A stretch of 64,000 bases of DNA from Vibrio ouci. Lineage in GTDB: Bacteria > Pseudomonadota > Gammaproteobacteria > Enterobacterales > Vibrionaceae. Below, in pieces: positions 46,643 to 56,711 of the stretch. The stretch lies in contig NZ_SATR01000009.1 in assembly GCF_004551525.1 (NCBI RefSeq), positions 44,410 to 108,409 on the forward strand, given 5' to 3'. Position 1 is the stretch's first letter. Each line of letters starts with the position of its first letter. The position numbers and the translations under genes are program-made. The notes under the pieces are model-generated. The model did not search any database, was not told the origin of the DNA, and saw nothing but the letters and a program-made list of their open reading frames with translations.

Positions 46643-46679
46643 TAAGGGCGACTAACACAGTCGCCCTTACTGTTTTTTT
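46643..46679 (+). terminator. galU terminator
   Basis: TAAGGGCGACT (46643-46653) pairs perfectly with AGTCGCCCTTA (46659-46669). The T tract TTTTTTT starts at 46673, inside the uvrA SOS box. Confidence 0.88.
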
Positions 46680-46685
46680 ATCCAG
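46670..46685. promoter_or_regulatory. LexA (SOS) box of uvrA
   Basis: CTGTTTTTTTATCCAG matches CTGT-N8-ACAG with one mismatch (C for A). It lies 68 bases before uvrA and just upstream of a TTTGCA...TAATAC promoter-like pair. UvrA is a classical SOS gene in gammaproteobacteria. Confidence 0.7.
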
Positions 46686-46752
46686 TATTTCTTTGCACAT
46701 TTGTCACTCTATGTAATACTTAGCCCACTTGATTTTTCATAGAGTGACGAGA

Positions 46753-49575
46753 ATGGATCAGATAGAAGTCCGCGGTGCCCGCACCCATAACCTGAAGAAT
46801 ATCAATTTAACTATCCCTCGCGATAAGCTTATCGTTATTACAGGTTTGTCTGGTTCAGGTAAATCTTCTCTAGCCTTCGACACTCTCTATGCAGAAGGCC
46901 AACGCCGCTATGTAGAATCGCTTTCTGCTTACGCGCGTCAGTTTTTATCGCTAATGGAAAAGCCTGATGTTGACCATATTGAAGGCTTATCTCCTGCCAT
47001 CTCTATTGAGCAAAAATCAACATCGCATAACCCTCGTTCTACCGTCGGTACCATTACCGAAGTCTATGACTACCTACGTTTGCTATACGCTCGTGTCGGT
47101 GAACCTCGTTGTCCTGAGCATCACACCCCACTTGCCGCGCAGACCATTTCTCAAATGGTCGATAAGGTTTTAGAGCTACCAGAAGGCTCAAAGATGATGC
47201 TCCTTGCGCCAATCGTCAAAGAGCGTAAAGGTGAGCACGTTAAAACACTCGAGAACCTAGCAGCACAGGGGTTTATTCGCGCGCGTATCGATGGTGAAAC
47301 CTGTGACCTTTCTGATCCCCCAACGCTAGAACTGCATAAAAAGCACACCATTGAAGTGGTTGTCGATCGTTTCAAAGTACGTGGCGATCTTCAGCAGCGT
47401 TTAGCGGAATCTTTTGAAACCACACTTGAGCTATCAGGTGGTATTGCAGTAGTCGCACCAATGGACGGTGAAGGTGAGGAAATCATATTCTCCGCCAACT
47501 TTGCCTGTCCACTATGTGGCTATAGCATGCAAGAGTTAGAACCACGTTTGTTCTCATTCAATAACCCAGCAGGAGCCTGCGGTACTTGTGATGGTTTAGG
47601 GGTACAACAATACTTTGATCCTGAGCGAGTGATCGTCGACGATTCACTAAGCTTGGCCGACGGGGCAATTCGCGGATGGGATCAAAAGAACTATTACTAC
47701 TTCCAGATGCTCTCCTCACTAGCAGAGCACTTTGACTTCGACCTCAAGGTTCCTTTTAAGTCGCTGCCGAAAAAAACTCGCGATATTATTCTTACTGGTT
47801 CAGGTCGAACAGAAGTTGAGTTTAAGTACATCAATGACCGCGGTGATATTCGTGTAAAGCGACACCCATTTGAAGGGATCCTCAATACACTAGAGCGTCG
47901 CTACCGCGATACAGAGTCTAACGCTGTTCGCGAAGATTTAGCTAAATACATCTCAACCAAGACCTGTTCAAGCTGTGACGGTAGCCGTCTACGTTTAGAG
48001 GCACGTAACGTCTTTATTGGCGATACCACTCTTCCGCAAATCGTTGAGCTGAGCATTGCCGATGCTCTGGGCTTTTTTGCCACACTGAAACTAGAAGGTC
48101 AGCGTGCTCAGATTGCTGAAAAAGTGATGAAAGAGATCAATGACCGACTGCAATTTCTGGTTAATGTCGGCCTTAACTACCTCAACTTATCCCGCAGTGC
48201 AGAAACTCTCTCTGGTGGTGAAGCGCAACGCATTCGACTGGCGAGCCAAATTGGTGCCGGACTGGTCGGCGTAATGTACGTTCTTGATGAACCTTCAATT
48301 GGTCTACATCAACGTGATAATGAGCGCTTACTGAAAACCCTGACTCATTTGCGCGACCTAGGTAACACCGTGCTTGTGGTTGAGCACGATGAAGATGCCA
48401 TCCGTATTGCAGACCATGTGATTGATATCGGCCCGGGTGCTGGTGTTCATGGTGGTAATGTGGTCGCAGAAGGGACCATGGATGAAATTATTGCCAACCC
48501 TAACTCACTAACCGGTCAGTACCTTAGCGGCAAAAAAGAGATTGCTATACCAGAGACCCGAACACCTAAAGACAAGAAAAAGGTTGTCGAGCTTATCGGG
48601 GCAACAGGCAATAACTTAAAAGATGTCACACTAGAGATCCCTGTGGGCCTATTTAGCTGCATTACTGGCGTTTCAGGTTCAGGTAAGTCGACGCTGATTA
48701 ACGATACTTTCTTTAAGATCGCTCACACCCAGTTAAATGGGGCTACCACTGCGACGCCAGCGCCGTACAAAAAGATCAAAGGCCTTGAGCATTTCGATAA
48801 AGTCATCGATATCGACCAAAGCCCAATTGGTCGCACACCACGTTCTAACCCAGCGACGTATACTGGTATTTTCACGCCAATTCGTGAGCTGTTTGCCGGC
48901 ACTCAAGAGTCACGTTCTCGTGGCTATAAACCGGGCCGCTTTAGCTTTAACGTGCGCGGTGGCCGCTGTGAAGCATGTCAGGGTGATGGTGTAATTAAAG
49001 TTGAAATGCACTTCCTGCCAGATGTTTACGTCCCTTGTGATGTGTGTAAAGGCAAGCGTTACAACCGCGAGACACTAGAGGTGCGTTACAAGGGAAGAAC
49101 TATTGATGAAGTGTTAGAGATGACTGTTGAAGATGCTCGCGAGTTCTTTGATCCCGTACCTGTCATTGCGCGTAAGCTGCAAACTCTGATGGATGTTGGC
49201 CTGTCGTACATTCGCTTAGGCCAAGCGGCCACCACCTTATCTGGTGGCGAAGCTCAGCGTGTAAAACTGGCGCGTGAATTGTCTAAACGTGATACTGGCA
49301 AAACCTTATATATTCTCGACGAGCCGACTACAGGTCTACACTTCCACGATATCCAACAGTTACTGACCGTATTGCATCGCCTGCGTGACCACGGCAATAC
49401 CGTTGTCGTGATCGAACACAACCTAGATGTGATCAAAACCGCCGATTGGATCGTCGATCTAGGCCCTGAAGGTGGTCAAGGTGGAGGGGAAATCATTGCA
49501 ACCGGCACACCAGAAGATGTGGCTCAAGTCAAAGGCTCGCATACCGCTAGGTTCCTCAATCCTATGTTAAAATAG
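46753..49575 (+). CDS. uvrA: Excinuclease ABC subunit A
   Basis: UvrA is the damage-recognition ATPase of nucleotide excision repair. The 940 residues contain two ABC modules: Walker [10 protein letters not shown] and GVSGSGKST; signatures [14 protein letters not shown] and [14 protein letters not shown]; and zinc cysteine sets CPLCGY...CGTCDG and CEACQG...CDVCKG. The frame extends to an ATG at 46729, but [20 protein letters not shown] aligns with E. coli UvrA, so ATG 46753 is chosen. It is controlled by the LexA box upstream and closed by a strong terminator. Confidence 0.97.
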   Translation: MDQIEVRGARTHNLKNINLTIPRDKLIVITGLSGSGKSSLAFDTLYAEGQRRYVESLSAYARQFLSLMEKPDVDHIEGLSPAISIEQKSTSHNPRSTVGTITEVYDYLRLLYARVGEPRCPEHHTPLAAQTISQMVDKVLELPEGSKMMLLAPIVKERKGEHVKTLENLAAQGFIRARIDGETCDLSDPPTLELHKKHTIEVVVDRFKVRGDLQQRLAESFETTLELSGGIAVVAPMDGEGEEIIFSANFACPLCGYSMQELEPRLFSFNNPAGACGTCDGLGVQQYFDPERVIVDDSLSLADGAIRGWDQKNYYYFQMLSSLAEHFDFDLKVPFKSLPKKTRDIILTGSGRTEVEFKYINDRGDIRVKRHPFEGILNTLERRYRDTESNAVREDLAKYISTKTCSSCDGSRLRLEARNVFIGDTTLPQIVELSIADALGFFATLKLEGQRAQIAEKVMKEINDRLQFLVNVGLNYLNLSRSAETLSGGEAQRIRLASQIGAGLVGVMYVLDEPSIGLHQRDNERLLKTLTHLRDLGNTVLVVEHDEDAIRIADHVIDIGPGAGVHGGNVVAEGTMDEIIANPNSLTGQYLSGKKEIAIPETRTPKDKKKVVELIGATGNNLKDVTLEIPVGLFSCITGVSGSGKSTLINDTFFKIAHTQLNGATTATPAPYKKIKGLEHFDKVIDIDQSPIGRTPRSNPATYTGIFTPIRELFAGTQESRSRGYKPGRFSFNVRGGRCEACQGDGVIKVEMHFLPDVYVPCDVCKGKRYNRETLEVRYKGRTIDEVLEMTVEDAREFFDPVPVIARKLQTLMDVGLSYIRLGQAATTLSGGEAQRVKLARELSKRDTGKTLYILDEPTTGLHFHDIQQLLTVLHRLRDHGNTVVVIEHNLDVIKTADWIVDLGPEGGQGGGEIIATGTPEDVAQVKGSHTARFLNPMLK

Positions 49576-49592
49576 CAAATAATTGTAAGATA

Positions 49593-49627
49593 AACAGACC
49601 AGTGCCAATCCACTGGTCTGTTTTTTT
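49593..49627 (+). terminator. uvrA terminator
   Basis: AACAGACCAGTG (49593-49604) pairs perfectly with CACTGGTCTGTT (49611-49622) and is followed by TTTTT. It ends 16 bases before pglL. Confidence 0.92.
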
Positions 49628-49642
49628 AAGGTGTTGTAATTT

Positions 49643-51415
49643 ATGGCGACTACTCATGTAGCAGGAACGGAACTAGAATTCAAAGCAGCAAAGCCGCCTT
49701 TGATTAAACCATTCTTAGTTTCTATAGGCATTGTTTACTTACTTGCAATGCACTTTTTTATGCCTAACCCAGGCGGTTCCGGTCTAGCTCTTGCTTTTAA
49801 CCCAACCACTTGGCTTGCACTGAGTTTCTCTATCGCCATCGGTCTGTACCAGTTCGGTACTCAGGGCAAATTAAGGTATAACAAACTTACCGTCGGCTTG
49901 TTTATCAGTTGTGTGATGCTGACTTTGCCTGTTCTCTATCACAATGCCGCCCCTTCTTTGTCTAGTGGTAAGCTCATCGGTCTTTGGAGTGGATACCTAC
50001 TCTTCGTCGTACTACAACAATTTCGTTTTAGTAATAAACAGAAGCAACGTTTGCTGTGGTTTATCACTATCGCGGTATTCATTGAAGCACTATTCAGCTG
50101 GGCACAATTCTTTCTTTTAGAACCGGGCAATATCTTTGGTTACAATACCGTCAACAATCGCCCTTATGGCATTTTCCAACAACCCAATGTGATGGCAAGC
50201 TTTCTCGCGACTGGTCTAGCATTGTCTGGTTATCTACTTACCCGCCAGCCGACAAAGTATCAACGTAAAGTGAGTGAAGTAGCTCTGCTTTATCTAATGC
50301 CAGTGACCACCATTCCACTGTTAATATTTTTAGCCTCTCGCACTGGATGGCTCGCTGGAGTACTCTCTGTTGGACTATTACTGCCGTACATCTACAGGTT
50401 TGCAACCAAAAAACGTTTCTTTGGTTGGTCACTAGCCGTGATTGCAGGTGTCACTATTGGCTTAAGTACCAATATGATCTCTGCGGACGCTTCACTTGCC
50501 TCACAACGGGCAAACTTGGAGAGTCCAAGACAATACACTTTCCCGCAAGCGCTCGACATGCTGATAGAAAAGCCATTTACTGGTTATGGCTATGGTCGTT
50601 TCGAGCCGGAATACATTGTCTACACGGCGCGCCAACATCAGCTCAACGAAGCATATAAACCAGGCCTTGCGGCGATGGACCACCCGCATAATGAGCTACT
50701 CTATTGGGGTGTGGAAGGCGGCCTGATCCCCTTACTTGCGATCTTCCTTGCAGCAATTCTGGTGTTAGTCCGCATCGCGCAGACCACGCGAGGAACGCGT
50801 CTCGCTTTGTTTGCTCTGTTTGTGCCGATCGTATTACATAGCCAACTTGAATATCCTTTTTATCACTCGGCTATCCACTGGATTACTTTTATTATCTTGC
50901 TTTACTGGGTCGACCAACGAGCCGCCTCTTACCGACAGCTATCATTAAGTTTTGTCTCGCAAACACTGTTACGCGTATTCAGCTTAGTGATTCCAATCCT
51001 CGTGAGCTTCTTTATGCTCACCACGCTGCACACCAATTACGTCTTAACTCAGTTTGAACGCTCACAGCCGAAGACCCCAGAACTGTTGGAACAGGTGAGT
51101 AACCCGATTGTTTGGCAGGATAGATTTGATTGGGATATCTTCAGCACTTACCTCAATATTGGCTTACACCAGCAAGAGGCCAAGTTTATTCAACCTTATA
51201 TCGATTGGTCTTTGGAAATCATCAAAGATAAACCTCGTCCGGCTTTTTACAACAATTTGATCTTGGCTTATCAGGGACTGGGCGAAACCGTCAAAGCGGA
51301 GCAAATACGACGCGAAGCACAATTTCTCTTCCCTGAACGAGACTTTTCACAGGTGTCCTATATTCCACCTAATATCGATGTGTTAAAGGCTCAAAACGAG
51401 CAAGAGCAACAATAA
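49643..51415 (+). CDS. pglL: PglL-type O-oligosaccharyltransferase (Wzy_C / O-antigen ligase family)
   Basis: This polytopic inner-membrane enzyme of 590 residues should transfer lipid-linked glycans onto serine or threonine of exported proteins. About 11-12 helices surround the periplasmic Wzy_C loop, which contains YNTVNNRPYGIFQQPNVMAS and the conserved HPHNELLYWGVEGG near residue 348, the PglL signature. A soluble C-terminal region (about 465-590) follows, as in V. cholerae PglL, encoded at the same place after uvrA. That enzyme was shown to be active in E. coli; its natural target is not clear. Distinguishing PglL from O-antigen ligase WaaL rests on synteny and the C-terminal region. Confidence 0.85.
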   Translation: MATTHVAGTELEFKAAKPPLIKPFLVSIGIVYLLAMHFFMPNPGGSGLALAFNPTTWLALSFSIAIGLYQFGTQGKLRYNKLTVGLFISCVMLTLPVLYHNAAPSLSSGKLIGLWSGYLLFVVLQQFRFSNKQKQRLLWFITIAVFIEALFSWAQFFLLEPGNIFGYNTVNNRPYGIFQQPNVMASFLATGLALSGYLLTRQPTKYQRKVSEVALLYLMPVTTIPLLIFLASRTGWLAGVLSVGLLLPYIYRFATKKRFFGWSLAVIAGVTIGLSTNMISADASLASQRANLESPRQYTFPQALDMLIEKPFTGYGYGRFEPEYIVYTARQHQLNEAYKPGLAAMDHPHNELLYWGVEGGLIPLLAIFLAAILVLVRIAQTTRGTRLALFALFVPIVLHSQLEYPFYHSAIHWITFIILLYWVDQRAASYRQLSLSFVSQTLLRVFSLVIPILVSFFMLTTLHTNYVLTQFERSQPKTPELLEQVSNPIVWQDRFDWDIFSTYLNIGLHQQEAKFIQPYIDWSLEIIKDKPRPAFYNNLILAYQGLGETVKAEQIRREAQFLFPERDFSQVSYIPPNIDVLKAQNEQEQQ

Positions 51416-51443
51416 ATAAAGGCGACCATTGGTCGCCTTTATT
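51415..51443. terminator. Bidirectional terminator between pglL and the aminotransferase gene
   Basis: AATAAAGGCGACC (51415-51427) pairs with GGTCGCCTTTATT (51431-51443), a 13-bp perfect inverted repeat with a 3-nt loop, between convergent genes. It includes the last base of the pglL stop codon. Confidence 0.85.
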
Positions 51444-51460
51444 ACTTCAGTTCCAACACG

Positions 51461-52582
51461 CTATTGAGCAAGAGACTCTTCCAGTGCGCGTAAACATAGC
51501 GCAACGTTTTCAGCGCGAGCACCGTAGCCCATTAAGCCAATGCGCCAAGCTTTACCCGCCAGCGCGCCTAACCCTGCACCAATTTCAAGGTTGTAAGTAT
51601 TAAGCAGATGATTACGTACTTTCGCATCATCAACACCTTGAGGAATGTAAATCGCATTCAGTTGCGGTAAGCGCGAGTTCTCTTCAACCACAAACTCAAA
51701 GCCTAACTTTTCCAAACCTTGTTTGAGTTTGTCGTGCATATCACGATGACGTTGCCAGGCATTCTCAAGCCCTTCATTTTTTAGAATCAATAGCGATTCA
51801 TGCAGCGCATACAGGCTATTCACAGGTGCAGTATGGTGATAGCTACGCTTACCTTCACCGCTCCAATAACCTAGAACTAAACTTTGGTCGAGGAACCAAC
51901 TCTGCACTGGTGTGGTACGAGACTGAATTTTCTCAATAGCGGCAGGGGAAAACGTCACGGGTGATAGACCTGGCACACACGACAAACACTTCTGACTGCC
52001 AGAGTAAACTGCGTCGAGTTGCCACTCATCCACTTTCAGTGGTACGCCGCCTAATGATGTTACCGCATCGACAATAGTCAGCACACCATATTGCTTGGCC
52101 AATTTGCCAAGTGCCTCGGCGTCACTGCAAGCGCCTGTTGATGTTTCAGCATGGACGAAAGCCAACACTTTCGCATCAGGGTTATCTTTCAGTGCTTGTT
52201 CAACTTTGGCCACCGATACAGGGGCGCCCCATTCGTCATCAACGACCTCAGCAAGACCACCAGCACGGACGACATTTTCACGCATTCGCTCGCCAAATAC
52301 GCCATTGCGACACACAATAACTTTTTCACCCGGTTCAATCAGGTTAACAAAACAGGTTTCCATACCCGCGCTCCCCGGCGCTGATACGGCAATAGTAAAT
52401 TCATTTTCGGTTTGAAAGGCGTATTTAAGTAGCGACTTAAGCTCGTCCATCATGCCAACAAACAATGGGTCCAAATGCCCGACAGTAGGACGACTCAAAG
52501 CTTGCAGCACTTGAGGAGAGATATCGGAAGGCCCCGGACCCATTAAAATTCGGTGCGGGGGAATAAAACTTTGAATCGTCAT
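51461..52582 (-). CDS. Class V PLP aminotransferase (alanine-glyoxylate / serine-pyruvate type)
   Basis: The 373 residues have the fold-type I class V pattern: LMGPGPSDISPQVLQALSRP at the start, SAPGSAGMET in the cofactor-binding area, and the PLP lysine in YSGSQKCLSCVPGLSPV. AWRIGLMGYGARAENV near the end is typical of the alanine-glyoxylate aminotransferase group. It probably converts glyoxylate plus an amino donor to glycine. The donor and physiological pathway cannot be decided from sequence. It lies between pglL (convergent) and lysC (divergent), with no operon partner. Confidence 0.9.
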   Translation of the reverse strand: MTIQSFIPPHRILMGPGPSDISPQVLQALSRPTVGHLDPLFVGMMDELKSLLKYAFQTENEFTIAVSAPGSAGMETCFVNLIEPGEKVIVCRNGVFGERMRENVVRAGGLAEVVDDEWGAPVSVAKVEQALKDNPDAKVLAFVHAETSTGACSDAEALGKLAKQYGVLTIVDAVTSLGGVPLKVDEWQLDAVYSGSQKCLSCVPGLSPVTFSPAAIEKIQSRTTPVQSWFLDQSLVLGYWSGEGKRSYHHTAPVNSLYALHESLLILKNEGLENAWQRHRDMHDKLKQGLEKLGFEFVVEENSRLPQLNAIYIPQGVDDAKVRNHLLNTYNLEIGAGLGALAGKAWRIGLMGYGARAENVALCLRALEESLAQ

Positions 52583-52810
52583 TGGCAGCTCCTTTTGAAT
52601 AATTTTTTCATTCTATTTATTTTGCTTAACCACATTAATGCATATTTCCCCCACCAGCAATTAGCCCAAAGTCTTGAGGTCAAACCAGTGTCACAAGTTT
52701 GTTAATTTATAAACGCGATAAAGTTACAAATTCTCGTTGACATAAGTCACAGAAAAACGTTCAATGCTGGCTATGTGGTGAATATTTATTCCACATAGCA
52801 AATTATTTTG
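52583..52810. promoter_or_regulatory. Divergent promoter region, aminotransferase gene and lysC leader
   Basis: There is no gene here. AT-rich sequence with TTGACATAAGTCACAG near 52738 (a consensus-like -35 TTGACA) and TATTTATT/TATGTG elements downstream likely forms the lysC promoter, about 50-70 bases before the riboswitch. The leftward gene must also start here. Confidence 0.5.
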
Positions 52811-52977
52811 CAGAAGAGGAGCACTGCCCAGGTAGATATGTTGTGGAACCGCAAATCCATTACAGCATATTGAGGGGGAGTAGTGCCGAGGTAGATAAAA
52901 GTTGTGGCTTACGTCTATCGGTTGCTAGGGTTGAATCCCTACGACTGTCATCAGCCCCGTCTGATGATGAGCTTCTG
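52811..52977 (+). ncRNA. Lysine riboswitch (L-box) of lysC
   Basis: Conserved L-box segments occur in order: AGAAGAGGAGCACTGCCCAG, TGAGGGGGAGTAGTGCCGAG, GGCTTACGTCTATCGGTTGC, and GGGTTGAATCCCTACGACTG followed by TCATCAG. Closing helix P1 is CAGAAG (52811-52816) with CTTCTG (52972-52977). The pattern follows the E. coli lysC leader closely. The 119 bases from P1 to the start codon contain no T-tailed hairpin that I can see, so control is probably at translation, as in E. coli. Confidence 0.92.
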
Positions 52978-53096
52978 AGGTATACCATTCAAATAAACAC
53001 CTCTCTTTCGCTCAACTCTCTTCATCAAAGTAAAACATTGGATGTTGGTATAGCTACCAAATTATATATTTTCAGGAAGTCGTGGGAGAAAACGCT

Positions 53097-54458
53097 GTGA
53101 GCAGTTTTAATGTAGCTAAATTTGGTGGAACAAGTGTTGCAAATTTTGAAGCAATGAGCCGTTGTGCCGCTATTATTGAAAGCAACCCAAATACCAAACT
53201 CGTTGTCAGTAGTGCTTGTTCTGGAGTGACCAACTTACTGGTTGAACTGGCTAACGGTGTACAAGATCAAACTCGTCGTAGCGAAGTGTTAACTAAACTG
53301 GCTGAGATCCATCAAGCGGTTTTGAATCAGCTAGACAATGCAGCCCAAGCAGCCCAAGCAGCGAGTGAAGTGTCAGCAATTCTCGATACAGTGGCAAGCC
53401 TTGCGGAAGCCGCTTCTATTCAATCGAGCCATAAACTGACCGATCACCTTGTTGCATGTGGTGAGCTTATGTCGACTCACTTGTTAACACAGCTGATGGT
53501 CGAGCATGGTATCCAAGCGGTTAGATTCGATATCCGAGATGTGCTGCGCACAGATAGCAACTTTGGTAAAGCCGAGCCTCTTTTAGACGATATCAGCAAA
53601 CTTGCGCAGCAAAACTTAATTCCACTCTGCCAAGACCATGTCGTGATTACCCAAGGCTTTATCGGTTCAGATGAGCAAGGGAACACCACAACACTAGGTC
53701 GTGGTGGCAGCGACTACAGCGCAGCATTAATTGCCGAAGCAGTGGAAGCATCTGGCTTAGAGATTTGGACCGATGTTCCGGGTATCTATACTACTGACCC
53801 TCGCATTGCCGCTAAAGCTTCGCCTATTCCAGAAATCAGCTTTAGCGAAGCATCAGAGATGGCTAACTTTGGCGCTAAGATTCTTCACCCATCGACATTA
53901 CTACCTGCACTACGCCATGATATCCCAGTTTTTGTTGGCTCTTCAAAGCAACCAGAGAAAGGTGGCACTTGGATTCGTCATCAAGTTGAAAGCTCACCGC
54001 TGTTCCGCGCACTAGCCCTACGTTGCAACCAAACTATGGTGACACTACGCAGCGCGCAAATGTTCCATGCGTACGGCTTCTTAGCCAAAGTATTTGAAAT
54101 CTTAGCTAAGCATAAAGTCTCGGTAGACTTGATTACCACTTCAGAAATCAGCGTCTCACTCACACTCGATCAAACAGACACATCTGGTGGCGCCCCACAG
54201 CTTCCTGAAGCGGCGCGCCTAGAACTTGAAGAGCTATGTACTGTTGAAGTTGAACACAACCTATGTCTAGTTGCTCTCATTGGTAACAATATGAGCGAAA
54301 GCAAAGGCTATGCGAAGCAAGTGTTCGGCACCTTAGAAGACTTCAACCTACGTATGATTTGTTACGGTGCAAGCCCACATAACCTGTGTTTCTTAGTCCA
54401 TGAATCAGTCTCTAAACAAGCGATTCAGAAGCTACATACCGAGTTGTTTGAAGGCTAA
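53097..54458 (+). CDS. lysC: Aspartate kinase III, lysine-sensitive
   Basis: It phosphorylates aspartate, the first step towards lysine, threonine, methionine and diaminopimelate. It has the N-terminal kinase motif VAKFGGTSVANFEAM, the catalytic region TTLGRGGSDYSAALIAEA, and two C-terminal ACT domains (from about residue 300) for lysine feedback. The start is GTG: 53097 has GGGAG 8 bases upstream and gives MSSFNVAKFGG, whereas GTG 53082 would add five residues; I prefer 53097, giving 453 residues. The upstream lysine riboswitch adds control at the RNA level. It is monocistronic and closed by a repeat-associated terminator. Confidence 0.95.
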   Translation: MSSFNVAKFGGTSVANFEAMSRCAAIIESNPNTKLVVSSACSGVTNLLVELANGVQDQTRRSEVLTKLAEIHQAVLNQLDNAAQAAQAASEVSAILDTVASLAEAASIQSSHKLTDHLVACGELMSTHLLTQLMVEHGIQAVRFDIRDVLRTDSNFGKAEPLLDDISKLAQQNLIPLCQDHVVITQGFIGSDEQGNTTTLGRGGSDYSAALIAEAVEASGLEIWTDVPGIYTTDPRIAAKASPIPEISFSEASEMANFGAKILHPSTLLPALRHDIPVFVGSSKQPEKGGTWIRHQVESSPLFRALALRCNQTMVTLRSAQMFHAYGFLAKVFEILAKHKVSVDLITTSEISVSLTLDQTDTSGGAPQLPEAARLELEELCTVEVEHNLCLVALIGNNMSESKGYAKQVFGTLEDFNLRMICYGASPHNLCFLVHESVSKQAIQKLHTELFEG

Positions 54459-54464
54459 AAAACA

Positions 54465-54501
54465 AAAAGGTTGATGTAAGAGCATCAACCTTTTCTTTTT
54501 T
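54465..54501 (+). terminator. lysC terminator, repeat-associated type
   Basis: AAAAGGTTGATG (54465-54476) pairs perfectly with CATCAACCTTTT (54483-54494), followed by CTTTTTT. It is nearly the same hairpin as after arcA and runs straight into repeat copy 2. Confidence 0.9.
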
Positions 54502-54604
54502 GTCATTCCCGAGAGGAAGGGACGACCGAGTTAGGAATCTTTTAAAGCGAGTAGAAAACCTTTAGAGATTCCCTACTCCTTCCTTCGTCAGTCTATGGAA
54601 TGAC
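54502..54604 (+). repeat. Dispersed 103-bp imperfect palindrome, copy 2
   Basis: It begins GTCATTCC and ends GGAATGAC, exact inverted termini. Inner arms GGAATCTTTT and AGATTCCCTACTCC also pair. It has the same length and order as copy 1 (15059-15161), with scattered substitutions. It lies between the lysC terminator and the convergent pmbA stop. Confidence 0.85.
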
Positions 54605-54635
54605 AGATGGTACGTGAAAGCGAAGGTTTTATCCC

Positions 54636-55979
54636 TTACTCACCAGCCACTTTCATCGACTCAAGCAGAATCGAACCAGTTTGAATCTGAGAGCGCGTCT
54701 CGACATCATTACCGACTGCAACAATCTGGTTAAACATCTCTTTTAGATTGCTAGCAATGGTGATCTCAGAAACAGGGTATTGGATTTCACCATTCTCAAC
54801 CCAGAAACCTGCTGCGCCGCGAGAGTAATCACCAGTAACGATATTCACCCCTTGGCCCATTACTTCTGTCACCAGCAAGCCTGTGCCTAGCTCTTTCAGC
54901 ATCTGGTCGAAGTCCTGACCAGTCGACTTAACAAACCAATTATGGATACCACCAGCATGGCCCGTTGGCGTCATGTCCATCTTACGTGCCGCATAGCTTG
55001 TCAGCAGATAGGTCGCCAAAACACCATCGGTAATGATTTCGCGGTCTTGAGTAAACACACCTTCGCTATCAAATGGGCTTGATGCTAAACCGCGTAGCAC
55101 ATGTGGACGCTCTGATACGTTGAACCACTCAGGTAGCACTTGCTGACCAAGATGATCTAATAGGAATGACGATTTACGGTAAAGGTTACCGCCACTGATC
55201 GCCATCACAAGATGACCAAGCAGACCTGTCGCAACGTCAGCGGCAAACATCACTGGGTATTTACCCGTTTTCAGTTTCTGCGCATCCAAACGACTCACAG
55301 TCTTTTCAGCCGCTTTCTGGCCAACTAATTCAGGAGTCCAAAGGTCATCTTTATGACGAGCGACCGTATAGCTGTAGTCTCGCTCCATTTCGCCATTGGC
55401 GCCTTGGCCAATCACACAGCAGCTAGTGCTATGACGGCTTGACGCATAACTCGCCAGCAAACCATGACTGTTACCATATACTTTTAGACCATAGTGGCTA
55501 TCGTAGCTGGCGCCGTCACTTTGCTTAATCTTGTCGCTGTACGATAAGGCCTGTTGTTCAGCCGCAATCGCCACTTGCGCAGCATAATCAGGGTCTGGCG
55601 TATCTGGGTGGAATAAATCTAAATCAGGAATCTCTTGCACCATTAACTCTTTCGGAGCCGGACCTGCGTATGGATCTTCAGAGGTATACTGAGCAATATC
55701 GAGAGCAGCAAGTACCGTTTGTTGGATTGCTTTTTCACTCAAGTCTGATGTTGAAGCGCTGCCTTTACGTTGATTGCGGTATACCGTGATACCCAGTGCG
55801 CCATCACTGTTAAACTCAACGTTTTCTACCTCGCACATATGGGTTGAAACGCTTAAGCCAGTTGACTTGCTGATGGCAACTTCTGCCGCATCCGATTTCT
55901 CTGCGGCCATCTCTAACGCTTTTGCTACTGCGCTTTCTAACTCAACACGTTGTTGAGCCACTTGCTGTCTTACGTCCAT
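54636..55979 (-). CDS. pmbA: Metalloprotease subunit PmbA (TldE)
   Basis: PmbA/TldE is the partner of TldD (encoded at 15180) and lacks the zinc motif; the heterodimer threads peptides to the TldD active site. The 447 residues carry the family segments [22 protein letters not shown] ([14 protein letters not shown]) and [20 protein letters not shown]. The C-terminal [20 protein letters not shown] and [17 protein letters not shown] are also present. It is divergent from darP with 108 bases between, the order known in other gammaproteobacteria (yjgA-pmbA). Confidence 0.95.
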   Translation of the reverse strand: MDVRQQVAQQRVELESAVAKALEMAAEKSDAAEVAISKSTGLSVSTHMCEVENVEFNSDGALGITVYRNQRKGSASTSDLSEKAIQQTVLAALDIAQYTSEDPYAGPAPKELMVQEIPDLDLFHPDTPDPDYAAQVAIAAEQQALSYSDKIKQSDGASYDSHYGLKVYGNSHGLLASYASSRHSTSCCVIGQGANGEMERDYSYTVARHKDDLWTPELVGQKAAEKTVSRLDAQKLKTGKYPVMFAADVATGLLGHLVMAISGGNLYRKSSFLLDHLGQQVLPEWFNVSERPHVLRGLASSPFDSEGVFTQDREIITDGVLATYLLTSYAARKMDMTPTGHAGGIHNWFVKSTGQDFDQMLKELGTGLLVTEVMGQGVNIVTGDYSRGAAGFWVENGEIQYPVSEITIASNLKEMFNQIVAVGNDVETRSQIQTGSILLESMKVAGE

Positions 55980-56087
55980 ATTTGCTTATTTCTTAAGATC
56001 AATTGCCATTAGAATAACAAGAATTTCGCTTTCTCCCCACGATTCTTGTTAAAATAGAGAAATAGATGTTCAAATTAAGGCAGAAAG

Positions 56088-56615
56088 ATGGCACGTAAGA
56101 ATCAAAAAGCGCCATGGGAAGAGGAAGAAGAGATCATTTGGGTCAGTAAGACCGAATTGAAACGCGACATGGAAGAGCTACAAAAGCTTGGTGAAGAACT
56201 CGCAAGCCTGAAGCCGTCTGTACTAGAAAAGTTCCCTTTGAGCGAAGACCTAGCAGAAGCAATCAAAGACGCACAACGCTTTAAAAACGAAGCGCGTCGC
56301 CGTCAGCTTCAGTACATTGGTAAGCTGATGCGCTTTGAAGAGACTGAGCCTCTACAAGCGGCATTAGATAAAGTACGTAATAAGCACTCACAAGCGACTG
56401 CGGAACTGCACAAGTTAGAGCAACTTCGTGATCGTATCGTAGAAGAAGGTGATAGTGCGATTGGTGATGCGGTAGAACTATTCCCAAGCGCTGACCGCCA
56501 ACGTCTACGTCAACTTGCACGTCAAGCGGCAAAAGAAAAGGCGTCTGGCAAGCCAGCTAAAGCGTTCCGCGAGATCTTCCAAGTGCTAAAAGCACTCAAC
56601 GAAGAAGAGATGTAA
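56088..56615 (+). CDS. darP: Ribosome-associated protein DarP (YjgA)
   Basis: DarP (YjgA) associates with late 50S ribosomal subunit precursors and helps peptidyl-transferase centre maturation. The 175 residues are helical and highly charged. Family features are [20 protein letters not shown] at 12-31, [20 protein letters not shown] in the middle and [20 protein letters not shown] near the end. The ATG follows AAGGCAGAAAG. The stop codon TAA directly enters the AAGCTAG tandem array (its two A bases are the first of the array). Confidence 0.95.
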   Translation: MARKNQKAPWEEEEEIIWVSKTELKRDMEELQKLGEELASLKPSVLEKFPLSEDLAEAIKDAQRFKNEARRRQLQYIGKLMRFEETEPLQAALDKVRNKHSQATAELHKLEQLRDRIVEEGDSAIGDAVELFPSADRQRLRQLARQAAKEKASGKPAKAFREIFQVLKALNEEEM

Positions 56616-56707
56616 GCTAGAAGCTAGAAGCTAGAAGCTAGAAGCTAGAAGCTAGAAGCTAGAAGCTAGAAGCTAGAAGCTAGAAGCTAGAAGCTAGAAG
56701 CTAGAAG
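56614..56707 (+). repeat. Heptamer tandem array (AAGCTAG), 13.4 copies
   Basis: Thirteen perfect copies of AAGCTAG run from 56614 to 56704, followed by AAG. The array starts within the darP stop codon and ends 4 bases before the terminator stem. No unit carries a substitution, which suggests recent slippage expansion. Each unit contains the palindromes AGCT and CTAG. Confidence 0.97.
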
Positions 56708-56711
56708 AATT

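Noticed and set aside
52843..53100. 85-codon frame across the lysC leader
   Set aside because: It coincides with the conserved lysine riboswitch and its expression platform, has no good ribosome-binding site and no recognisable protein pattern.
56614..56707. CRISPR array
   Set aside because: The units are 7 bp and contiguous with no spacers; no cas genes are present.
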